Shown here one piece after another: positions 1 through 6,654 of a stretch of 17,209 nt of DNA. The stretch is from the NCBI GenBank assembly GCA_034409055.1, contig DAOUMU010000503.1, positions 1-17,209 of the forward strand. Direction: 5' to 3'. Each line of letters begins with the position of its first letter. Position 1 is the first letter of the stretch. A program made the translations under genes and the position numbers. Origin of the DNA: DAOUMU01 sp034409055. Lineage in GTDB: Bacteria > Chloroflexota > Anaerolineae > 4572-78 > J111. The notes beneath the pieces are model-generated. The model was not told the DNA's origin. It searched no databases and saw only the letters and a program-made list of their open reading frames with translations.

Positions 1-28
1 AGTTGACTGCTACCTATAACGCGATTAC

Positions 29-55
29 ATCTTACCCGAGTTGTGTAAGATTTTT
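29..55 (+). terminator. possible weak intrinsic terminator at window start
   Basis: A 7-bp inverted repeat ATCTTAC (29-35) and GTAAGAT (45-51) with a 9-nt loop is followed by a short T run (51-55). The stem is short and AT-rich, so it could end a transcript arriving from the left or be chance. Confidence 0.3.
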
Positions 56-89
56 ATTGGAGGAATGCTAATTTTGCATTAGATTTCAG

Positions 90-115
90 GACGTCGCCAC
101 ACCCGGTCCGACGTC
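90..115. repeat. inverted repeat GACGTCG/CGACGTC in the leader of the first MDR gene
   Basis: GACGTCG at 90-96 and CGACGTC at 109-115 are reverse complements separated by 12 nt, 16 bp ahead of the first MDR start codon. It could be an operator or a leader hairpin. A GGAGGAATG string at 59-67 resembles the leader of the fourth MDR gene (GGAGGAATACTTATG) but is followed here by only a six-codon reading frame, suggesting the original leader was altered. Confidence 0.3.
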
Positions 116-131
116 TGAGTAGTTACCCCAA

Positions 132-1112
132 ATGAAAGCGATTGTATACACAGAATACGGGCCACCCGATGTTCTTCAGCTCAAAGAGGTAGCCAAACCT
201 ACCCCTAAGGACAATGAAGTGCTCATCAAAGTATTTGCGACGACAGTAACCAGATACGACTGTTGGGCGCGAAGTTGTAAAGCCCATACCGGGTTAGGAA
301 TTCTAATGCGAATATGGTTCGGTATTAGAAAACCAAAGAAACCTATACTTGGAACTGAGTTGGCCGGGGAAATTGAAGCCGTAGGCAAAGATGTAAAACG
401 ATTTGAGATAGGTGACCGGGTTTATGGATACCCTGGGATGAATTTGGGTGCTTATGCTGAGTATATATGTCTGCCCGAAGAAGCGGTGGCAATAAAACCG
501 GCCAATGTGACCTATGAGGAAGCCGCCGCCGTCCTGCAAGGGGCATTAACCGCATTGTTTTTTCTTCGAAAAGCAAATATCCAGCGCGGACAAAAAGTCC
601 TTATCTTCGGCGCTTCTGGAGGAGTTGGTATTTATTCTGTACAGCTTGCCAAGTACTTTGGGGCAGAGGTTACCGGGGTCTGCAGCACCACGAAACTAGA
701 ATTGGTGAAATCTATGGGAGCCGATAAGGTCATTGATTACACCAAAGAGGATTTTTCCAAACAGGGTGAGACCTATGATATTATTTTTGACACGTTTGGC
801 AAGAGTTCATTTTCAAGTAGTAGATCGTTAAAGAAAGAAGGATCCTATCTTTTTGCTACTTTTGGACTGCCGCAGCTTTTTCATATCCTCTGGCTTAAAC
901 TGACAAGCAGTAAGAAAGCAATATCCCCACTCCTGGAAGAAACAACAGAGGATCTAATTTTCCTTCGAGAGCTTATTGAGGCGGGGAAGATAAAACCGGT
1001 CATCGATAGATGCTATCCCTTGGAACAGGCTGCCGAGGCTCACAGATATGTCGAAGCAGGACACAAAAAGGGAAATGTCGTCATCACTGTGGAACATAAT
1101 AACAAAACTTAA
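132..1112 (+). CDS. MDR-family NAD(P)-dependent quinone oxidoreductase-like alcohol dehydrogenase, copy 1
   Basis: A 326-residue member of the zinc-independent MDR superfamily (COG0604, Qor-like), expected to be a cytosolic NAD(P)H-dependent reductase of a quinone, enone or similar carbonyl substrate; the substrate cannot be told. The N-terminal GroES-like domain (about 1-125) begins MKAIVYTEYGPPDVLQLKEV. The Rossmann nucleotide-binding motif GASGGVG is at residues 160-166, followed by the typical GAEVTGVCST strand and GADKVIDY. The structural-zinc cysteine cluster is absent, and length is typical. No good ribosome binding site precedes ATG 132, unlike the other copies, so expression may be weak. 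The stop is followed by 19 bp and then a DUF4386 gene with a strong Shine-Dalgarno, so the two may be cotranscribed. Confidence 0.88.
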   Translation: MKAIVYTEYGPPDVLQLKEVAKPTPKDNEVLIKVFATTVTRYDCWARSCKAHTGLGILMRIWFGIRKPKKPILGTELAGEIEAVGKDVKRFEIGDRVYGYPGMNLGAYAEYICLPEEAVAIKPANVTYEEAAAVLQGALTALFFLRKANIQRGQKVLIFGASGGVGIYSVQLAKYFGAEVTGVCSTTKLELVKSMGADKVIDYTKEDFSKQGETYDIIFDTFGKSSFSSSRSLKKEGSYLFATFGLPQLFHILWLKLTSSKKAISPLLEETTEDLIFLRELIEAGKIKPVIDRCYPLEQAAEAHRYVEAGHKKGNVVITVEHNNKT

Positions 1113-1131
1113 CAAATTAGGAGGAATTGAA

Positions 1132-1848
1132 ATGACAAACCGTATCGCCGATCTATCACTACGCCAAGCTGCCAGAGTTGCAGGGTTCCTGTATCTAATC
1201 ATCATAATAGCCGGTATCTTCGCTGAATTTTTTGTTCGCCAGAGTCTTATTGTGCCCGGAGATGCCACAGCAACAGCCGATAATATTATGGCTTCTGAGG
1301 GACTATTCCGCATCGGTATTGCTAGCGATCTGGTCATGATTATGTGTGATGTCGCCCTGGCCCTGATTTTTTATGTATTGCTCAAACCGGTCAATAATTC
1401 ACTTTCCTTGCTTGCGGCGTTTTTCAGGCTGGCCCAGGCCGCTATTTTGGGAATCAATCTGCTTAATCTTTTCTTTGTTTTGCAACTTTTAAGTGGGGCC
1501 GACTACTTGACCGTATTGGGCGCAGATCAGTTGCATGCGCTGGTGTTGCTATTTCTCAATGGGCATAGCATTGGATATTCTATTGGCTTAGTGCTTTTTG
1601 GCCTTAGTCTCTTTGTCCTTGGCTATTTGGTTTTCAAGTCGGGCTACTTTCCCAGAATTCTGGGCGTTTTGTTGATAGTTGCCTCGTTAGGCTATTTAAT
1701 CGATAGCTTTGCAAATGTTCTTATGCCCAACTACGAAACCTACGAAGCAATATTTGCCCTGGTTGTTTTCCTGCCGGCGTTTATTGGGGAATTGTCAATG
1801 TGCTTGTGGCTGTTGGTGAAAGGTGTAAAGGTACAGCGGACGCAATAG
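1132..1848 (+). CDS. DUF4386 family membrane protein
   Basis: A 238-residue multi-pass membrane protein with about six hydrophobic segments. It starts with a short polar stretch and R-Q-A-A-R-V-A-G-F-L-Y-L-I, the usual opening of DUF4386 proteins. Start chosen at ATG 1132 because AGGAGGA lies 7 bp upstream (1119-1125); an in-frame ATG at 1048 would overlap the MDR gene by 65 bp. No enzymatic motif is visible and the family has no established function. It lies between two MDR copies in the same orientation and is probably in the same transcript. The leader (ACAAATTAGGAGGAATT) is close to the leader between MDR copies 3 and 4, so the leader was evidently shared when the array expanded. Confidence 0.82.
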   Translation: MTNRIADLSLRQAARVAGFLYLIIIIAGIFAEFFVRQSLIVPGDATATADNIMASEGLFRIGIASDLVMIMCDVALALIFYVLLKPVNNSLSLLAAFFRLAQAAILGINLLNLFFVLQLLSGADYLTVLGADQLHALVLLFLNGHSIGYSIGLVLFGLSLFVLGYLVFKSGYFPRILGVLLIVASLGYLIDSFANVLMPNYETYEAIFALVVFLPAFIGELSMCLWLLVKGVKVQRTQ

Positions 1849-1857
1849 TTGCACAGC

Positions 1858-1883
1858 AACGCTTTTTAGCAGTGGCGTTAGAT
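1858..1883 (+). other. AACGC/GCGTT inverted repeat with GTTAGAT, attC-like but incomplete
   Basis: AACGC (1858-1862) and GCGTT (1875-1879) are separated by 12 nt, and the right arm continues as GTTAGAT, which fits the GTTRRRY core of integron attC sites. The L boxes and the correct arm spacing are not visible, so it is not called an attC. Confidence 0.2.
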
Positions 1884-2549
1884 GTTGTTTTGGGACAATC
1901 TTTAAAAACTACTATCAATCAAATAAGGAGGAAACTCATGAAAGCAATTGTATGCACCAAAAGTGGACCACCGGATGTTCTTCAGCTCAAAGAGGTAGAC
2001 AAACCCACTCCCAAGGACAATGAAATTCTAGTAAGAGTCCGTGGGGCAACAGTAACAAGAGGGGACGTTTTCATTCGAAAACTTCCTCGCTTGATCGGGC
2101 TCCCCTTAGGGATCTTGTTTGGATTCAGTATTAAGAAAATACCAGGGCACGAGCTTGCCGGTGAGATCGAAGCAGTAGGCAAAGATGTAAAACGATTTAA
2201 AGAAGGTGACCAAGTTTTTGGAACTACCACCGGGTTGAGTTTTGGTGCTAATGCCGAGTACATATGTCTACCAGAAGAATGGCGGCAAGGGGTGGTGGCG
2301 CTGAAACCGGCCAATATGTCCTATGAGGAAGCCGCCGCCGTTCCTATTGGAGGAATGACAGCATTGCAAATTCTTAGAAAAGGAAATATCCAGAAAGAAC
2401 AAAAGGTCCTTATCTATGGAGCATCTGGATCGGTAGGTACTTATGGGGTACAACTTGCTAAGTACTTTGGGGCAGAGGTTACTGGAGTAAGCAGTACATC
2501 GAACTTGGAATTGGTGAGATCAATAGGTGCCGGTAAAGTAATTGATTAC

Positions 2550-2659
2550 ACCAAATTGGACTTTGGACAAATTTGATTCAACTATGACGCCTATTTGGCC
2601 TCATTTTAGGTCATCGTGAGCCGTACTGCTCAATTATTTTGTCCAAAGTCCAAACCAAA
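2550..2659. repeat. 6-bp target-site duplication ACCAAA flanking the insertion
   Basis: ACCAAA occurs at 2550-2555, directly before the element, and again at 2654-2659, directly after it. In intact paralogs this hexamer (codons Thr-Lys) occurs once at this place (for example copy 1, VIDYTKED), which supports a duplication made on insertion. Confidence 0.8.
2556..2653. mobile_element. 98-bp MITE-like element with 16-bp perfect terminal inverted repeats
   Basis: The left end TTGGACTTTGGACAAA (2556-2571) and the right end TTTGTCCAAAGTCCAA (2638-2653) are exact reverse complements. The element has no coding capacity, is flanked by a 6-bp direct duplication ACCAAA, and interrupts a reading frame whose paralogs are uninterrupted. 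These are the defining features of a non-autonomous miniature inverted-repeat element mobilised by a transposase elsewhere in the genome. The transposase family cannot be told from the ends alone. Confidence 0.82.
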
Positions 2660-2960
2660 GAGGATTTTACAAAAAGCGGTGAGACCTATGATGTCATTTT
2701 TGATGCTGTAGGTAAGATCTCTTCTTCACAGTGTAAAGGTTCACTAAAGGAAAATGGAACCTATCTTACTGTTAAATCTTCAACAAGCGAAAAGACTGAA
2801 GATTTAATTTTTCTCAAAGAGCTTATTGAGGCGGGGAAGATAAAATCGGTCATTGATAGACGTTATCCGTTGGAACAAGTTGCCGAGGCTCACCGGTATG
2901 TTGAAAAAGGACACAAAAAGGGAAATGTCGTCATAACATTGGAGCCTAATAGCACAACCT

Positions 2961-2971
2961 AACGCGGCGTT
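2961..2971. other. short palindrome AACGC-G-GCGTT after MDR copy 2
   Basis: It overlaps the stop codon of copy 2 and is followed by ATGTTG. The arrangement echoes the AACGC/GCGTT pair at 1858-1879 that follows DUF4386. There is no T run, so it is not a typical terminator. The rest of the 138-bp gap to copy 3 holds no recognisable element apart from a small CGTC/GACG hairpin near 3015-3030. Confidence 0.25.
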
Positions 2972-3100
2972 ATGTTGCTGCAAAGGAAACAAGAAACCAA
3001 ACTATTACAACTATCGTCCTAAAAAGACGTATTGTAAGATATCGCCCAAAAAAGAGTACAACTGGAGTATAGTATGGATCAAATAAGGAAGGACACTCAT

Positions 3101-4111
3101 ATGAAAGCAATTGTATATCAAAAATATGGGTCTCCCGATGTTCTTGAATTAAAAGAGGTAGAAAAACCTACACCCAAGGACAATGAAATACTGATAAGAG
3201 TATATGCGACATCAGTAAATTACGGGGATATTATCGCTCGAGATTTTAGTAATATCACCCCGCGCCAATTCAACATGCCCTTCTTATTCTGGCTCGGCGC
3301 ACGAATATATTTTGGTCTCAGAAAACCAAAAATAAAAATACTGGGGAGTGAATTTGCCGGCGAAATTGAAGCAACAGGCAAGGATGTAAAGCAATTCAAA
3401 GAAGGCGACCAGGTTTTTGGATATCTCGGTCAGAGCATGGGTGCTTATGCCGAGTATCTATGTATGCCTGAAGACGGGGTGGTGGCCATAAAACCCGCCA
3501 ATATGACCTATGAGGAAGCCGTTACCGTTCCCAGTGGGGGAATGACAGCATTGTATATTCTTAGAAAAGAGAATATTCAGAGCGGACAAAAAGTCCTCAT
3601 CAATGGCGCTTCCGGAGGGATAGGTAATTTTGCGGTACAGCTTGCCAAGGATTCCGGCGCAGAAGTCACCGGAGTATGCGGTACCCCAAGATTGGAATTG
3701 GTGAAATCTCTGGGAGCGGAGAAGGTCATTGATTACACTAAAGAGGATTTTACCCAAAGCGGTGAGACCTATGATCTCATTTTTGACATATTAGGCAAGA
3801 GTTCGTTTTCACGTTGTAAAAACTCGCTAAAGCAAAACGGACGCTATCTTTTAGCCAGCTTTAAGATGAAACAACTTTTTCAAATGCTTTGGACTTCAAT
3901 ATTCAGTAAGAAAAAAGTAATATGTGCGCTGTCACCCCAAAAAACTGAAGATCTGATTTTCCTCAAAGAGCTTATTGAGGCGGGAAAGATCAAATCGGTC
4001 ATCGATAGGAGCTTTCCTTTGGAACAGACTGCCGAGGCCCACCGGTATGTCGAAAACGGGCTTAAAAAGGGACATGTCGTCATAACTTTGGAACATAATA
4101 ACAAAACCTGA
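3101..4111 (+). CDS. MDR-family NAD(P)-dependent oxidoreductase, copy 3
   Basis: A 336-residue zinc-independent MDR protein. ATG 3101 is chosen because AAGGAAGG lies 8 bp upstream (3085-3092) and the protein then begins MKAIV like its paralogs; an in-frame ATG at 3074 would add nine non-family residues. The GroES-like domain covers about 1-130, and the Rossmann motif GASGGIG is at 169-175, followed by GAEVTGVCGT. The leader (GGATCAAATAAGGAAGGACACTC) resembles that of copy 2, so copies 2 and 3 probably arose by a duplication that included the 5-prime flank. Copy 4 follows after 18 bp, so copies 3 and 4 are very likely one transcript. The substrate is unknown. Confidence 0.88.
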   Translation: MKAIVYQKYGSPDVLELKEVEKPTPKDNEILIRVYATSVNYGDIIARDFSNITPRQFNMPFLFWLGARIYFGLRKPKIKILGSEFAGEIEATGKDVKQFKEGDQVFGYLGQSMGAYAEYLCMPEDGVVAIKPANMTYEEAVTVPSGGMTALYILRKENIQSGQKVLINGASGGIGNFAVQLAKDSGAEVTGVCGTPRLELVKSLGAEKVIDYTKEDFTQSGETYDLIFDILGKSSFSRCKNSLKQNGRYLLASFKMKQLFQMLWTSIFSKKKVICALSPQKTEDLIFLKELIEAGKIKSVIDRSFPLEQTAEAHRYVENGLKKGHVVITLEHNNKT

Positions 4112-4129
4112 CAAATTGGAGGAATACTT

Positions 4130-5122
4130 ATGAAAGCGATTGTACACACAAAATACGGACCGCCAGATGAACTTCAGCTCAAAGAGGTGGAAAAGCCTGT
4201 TCCCAAGGACAATGAAGTCCTGATAAAAATACATGCGACAACAGTAACAACCTCAGACTGTAATGTTCGTAATTTTACGTTTGTGCCTAAATTGTTCCTG
4301 CTCCCCGCACGACTCATGTTTGGTGTCTTCAAACCAAGAATAAATATACTGGGCATTGATCTGGCCGGAGAGATTGAAGCAGTGGGTAAAGATGTAAAAC
4401 GATTTAAAGAAGGTGACCAGGTTTTTGGATCACCCGGCAAGGCTCTTGGTGCCCATGCCGAGTACACATGCGTGCCCGAAGACGGGGTGTTGACGATAAA
4501 ACCGGTCAACATGGCCTGGGAGGAAGCCGCCGCCGTTTTTTTGGGGGCGCATACCGCGTTATTTTACCTTAGGGATATGGGGAATATCCAAGCCGGACAA
4601 AAAATACTTATCTATGGCGCTTCCGGAGCTATAGGCACTTTTGCGGTACAGCTTACCAAATACTTTGGGGCCGAAGTGACCGGAGTATGCAGTACCACGA
4701 ATTTAGAAATGGTGAAATCCCTGGGAGCTGATAAGGTCATTGATTACACTCAAGAGGATTTTACCAAAAGCGGTGAAACCTATGACATTATTTTTGATGC
4801 GGTAGGCAAGACTTCGTTTTCACACTGTAAAAACTCGCTGAAGCAAAAGGGTATTTTTCTCCCGGTTTTATTGGGTCTGCCGGAGATTGTTCAAATGATA
4901 TCGACTTCAATGACAGGCGGTAAGAAGGTCAAGGGCGGGGAAGCGGCCGAAAGAGTTGAAGATCTAATTTTCTTCAAAGAGCTTATTGAAGCGGGAAAGC
5001 TAAAACCGGTCATAGACAGGCGCTATCCTCTGGAGCAGACTGCCGAGGCTTTCAGGTATGTTGAACAAGGGCACAAAAAGGGAAATGTAGTCATAACGGT
5101 GGAGCATAACGACAAAACCTAA
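4130..5122 (+). CDS. MDR-family NAD(P)-dependent oxidoreductase, copy 4
   Basis: A 330-residue zinc-independent MDR protein preceded by TTGGAGGAAT at 4115-4124. The start MKAIVHTKYGPPDELQLKEV matches the family. The nucleotide-binding motif GASGAIG is at 163-169, then GAEVTGVCST and GADKVIDYTQEDF. The C-terminal lobe ends with the family signature LIEAGKLKPVIDRRYPLEQ and GHKKGNVVITVEH. Compared with copy 3 the segment around residues 245-270 (the variable hydrophobic lid region after the SLKQ motif) differs most, as in all the copies, which suggests that substrate range is what diverged. It is cotranscribed with copy 3 on spacing. Confidence 0.88.
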   Translation: MKAIVHTKYGPPDELQLKEVEKPVPKDNEVLIKIHATTVTTSDCNVRNFTFVPKLFLLPARLMFGVFKPRINILGIDLAGEIEAVGKDVKRFKEGDQVFGSPGKALGAHAEYTCVPEDGVLTIKPVNMAWEEAAAVFLGAHTALFYLRDMGNIQAGQKILIYGASGAIGTFAVQLTKYFGAEVTGVCSTTNLEMVKSLGADKVIDYTQEDFTKSGETYDIIFDAVGKTSFSHCKNSLKQKGIFLPVLLGLPEIVQMISTSMTGGKKVKGGEAAERVEDLIFFKELIEAGKLKPVIDRRYPLEQTAEAFRYVEQGHKKGNVVITVEHNDKT

Positions 5123-5395
5123 TGTAATATTAGGCATCATTATCTGAAAACCGATAAGCAGAAAGAAGGGACACTAAAGGAAGAATTCTTAACCGTACGT
5201 TGGAATAATTTGCTTTCGCTGGGGCTGGGACTTCCCGCTCTGATTTATGTTGTCGCCGCTTTATCCACTTCGGTTTGGTCGGGCAGGAGTGGATTGATCG
5301 GGCTTGTGGTTATCGGGGCGCTTTACTGAACGGTTGTCGAAGGCCATACAGCCATGCGGTTCGTGCGGTGTCCCATCTCACCCAAATATGATTGA
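5123..5395 (+). pseudogene. relic of a small membrane protein with an in-frame TGA
   Basis: Directly after copy 4 an open frame gives CTG 5144 KTDKQKEGTLKEE, then FLTVRWNNLLSLGLGLPALI, YVVAALSTSVW and LIGLVVIGALY, interrupted by TGA at 5327-5329, and continues TVVEGHTAMRFVRCPISPKYD to TGA 5393-5395. The two hydrophobic stretches look like transmembrane segments, and the sequence beyond the TGA still looks protein-like. There is no ATG start. The TGA may be a decayed TGG. The family was not recognised; it could also be chance open frame, but the composition argues for a decayed gene. Confidence 0.4.
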
Positions 5396-5421
5396 TAATA
5401 CTTTGATGAAAAATCCTCTTT

Positions 5422-5435
5422 ATTTCTATAGAAAT
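5422..5435. promoter_or_regulatory. 14-bp perfect palindrome upstream of the AraC-family gene
   Basis: ATTTCTATAGAAAT is exactly self-complementary. It lies in the AT-rich 207-bp region (5396-5602) between the relic and the regulator gene, a plausible operator position. No convincing -35/-10 pair was identified; candidates such as TTGTCA near 5478 have poor partners. Confidence 0.3.
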
Positions 5436-5602
5436 CAGTAAAATGTATTAGTTATTCTGTAATATGTTTATTTACTTGTCATCAGTTTTGAAATATCTTT
5501 AAACAATCTACAAAAGCTGATCATTTGCGCTGCACCAATTTGTTTTTTTGTATTAATCATCGGCTTCTGACTGATAGTCAAGGGAGTAAAAGGAGAAAAA
5601 AC

Positions 5603-6508
5603 ATGGGCAAATTAATGAGAATCGAATCTATCTCTCAAATTCACGAGATGATTGGATATGAAAAACCCAAACACCCCTTGATAACACTCATTGAATCAGC
5701 AAAGATAAAACCCCAAAATATACCTGTAATTGATCAACAGGTCATCTCGGGTCTATATTCAATCAGTTTAAAGAATGGTCAAGAATGTAAAATAATATAC
5801 GGCCGGCAACCTTATGATTTTCAAGAAGGAAGCCTGATGTTTATAGCACCGGATCAAATGATCACCCCCGTCAGTGAATCAAAGTATACAGAAACAGATG
5901 GCTGGATTCTCTTATTTCATCCAGACTTGATACGAAAAAGCTCGCTTGCTAAAAAGATGAAGGAATATACTTTCTTTTCTTATGATTCTAGTGAGGCCCT
6001 TCACCTGTCAGACCGGGAAAAACAAACTGTTACCAGCATAGTAAAAACAATTAAGGAGGAATACAGTCAGAATATAGACGTATACAGCCAGGAACTGATT
6101 ATTTCAAACCTGGAGCTGCTTCTAAATTACTGCAAACGGTTTTACGGCAGGCAATTTATCACCCGGACAAATGTAAACAAGGATGTGGTCATCAGGTTTG
6201 AGGAATTTTTACAATCCTACTTCGACTCAGATAAACCGGGATCCCAGGGATTGCCCAGTGTTAAATACTGTGCAGAAAAAATGGGTTATTCTCCAAACTA
6301 TCTGGGTGATTTACTGAAAAAAGAAACGGGCAAAAATACTCAAGAACATATATATTTTCATTTGATTGAAAAAGCTAAAACTATGCTCCTTGGTACAGAA
6401 GAACCTGTGTATAGGATTGCACATACATTAGGATTTGAGTATCAGCAGCATTTTTCGAAGCTTTTTAAGCGTAAAACTGGTATGTCACCGACTGAATATA
6501 GAAACTAA
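5603..6508 (+). CDS. AraC-family transcriptional regulator
   Basis: A 301-residue regulator. ATG 5603 is chosen because AAAGGAGAAA lies directly upstream (5589-5598); an in-frame ATG 26 codons earlier has no such site. Residues about 1-185 form an AraC-type ligand-binding/cupin-like N-terminal domain (YDFQEGSLMFIAPDQ is the cupin-like strand pattern). Residues about 190-301 carry the double helix-turn-helix: the first around 216-245 (YCAEKMGYSPNYLGDLLKKE) and the second around 267-298 (IAHTLGFEYQQHFSKLFKRK, ending GMSPTEYRN), the standard AraC signature. Regulators of this type often control neighbouring MDR or short-chain dehydrogenase genes, and its place inside the MDR array makes those genes the likely targets. 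The inducer is unknown. Confidence 0.9.
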   Translation: MGKLMRIESISQIHEMIGYEKPKHPLITLIESAKIKPQNIPVIDQQVISGLYSISLKNGQECKIIYGRQPYDFQEGSLMFIAPDQMITPVSESKYTETDGWILLFHPDLIRKSSLAKKMKEYTFFSYDSSEALHLSDREKQTVTSIVKTIKEEYSQNIDVYSQELIISNLELLLNYCKRFYGRQFITRTNVNKDVVIRFEEFLQSYFDSDKPGSQGLPSVKYCAEKMGYSPNYLGDLLKKETGKNTQEHIYFHLIEKAKTMLLGTEEPVYRIAHTLGFEYQQHFSKLFKRKTGMSPTEYRN

Positions 6509-6570
6509 TTGTCTGAAGCGTCTTTGATAATAACCCCAATAGACCATAGAACTATAGATAGGAAATCCAA

Positions 6571-6654
6571 ATGAAAGCGACTGTAACCACAAAATACGGT
6601 TCGCCGGAGGTTCTTCAGCTCCAAGAGATGGAAAAACCTGCGCCCGATAATAAA
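6571..6654 (+). pseudogene. 5-prime stub of an MDR gene (copy 5), fused to the aminotransferase-like gene
   Basis: The first 28 codons (MKATVTTKYGSPEVLQLQEM then EKPAPDN) align with the opening of all the neighbouring MDR genes, including the nucleotide level (GTTCTTCAGCTC). Similarity stops abruptly after the Asp-Asn codons GATAAT at about 6646-6651, where the paralogs continue EVL. The rest of this MDR copy is missing. Confidence 0.8.

Larger units (their letters stand above)
1938..2962 (+). pseudogene. MDR oxidoreductase copy 2, disrupted by a MITE-like insertion
   Basis: The reading frame begins at ATG 1938 with AAGGAGG upstream (1925-1931) and the family start MKAIV. The Rossmann motif GASGSVG is at residues 161-167. 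The frame runs to VIDYTK, then enters an inserted element and stops at TGA 2574-2576. The family sequence resumes at about 2654 (TKEDFTKSGETYDVIFDAVG) and continues to TAA 2960-2962. Removing 2556-2653 and one copy of the 6-bp duplication restores a continuous frame. The 3-prime part also lacks about 24 residues present in copies 1, 3 and 4 between the LKENGTYL-like segment and EDLIFLKEL, so the gene had an internal deletion as well. The first fragment alone (212 codons) lacks the C-terminal lobe and is unlikely to be active. Confidence 0.88.

Noticed and set aside
1858..1883. Integron attC site
   Set aside because: Only one good core; L boxes and proper arm spacing are absent, so it is kept as a weak finding only.
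3015..3030. CGTC/GACG hairpin between MDR copies 2 and 3
   Set aside because: Four-base stem without a T tract; too weak to call a terminator.
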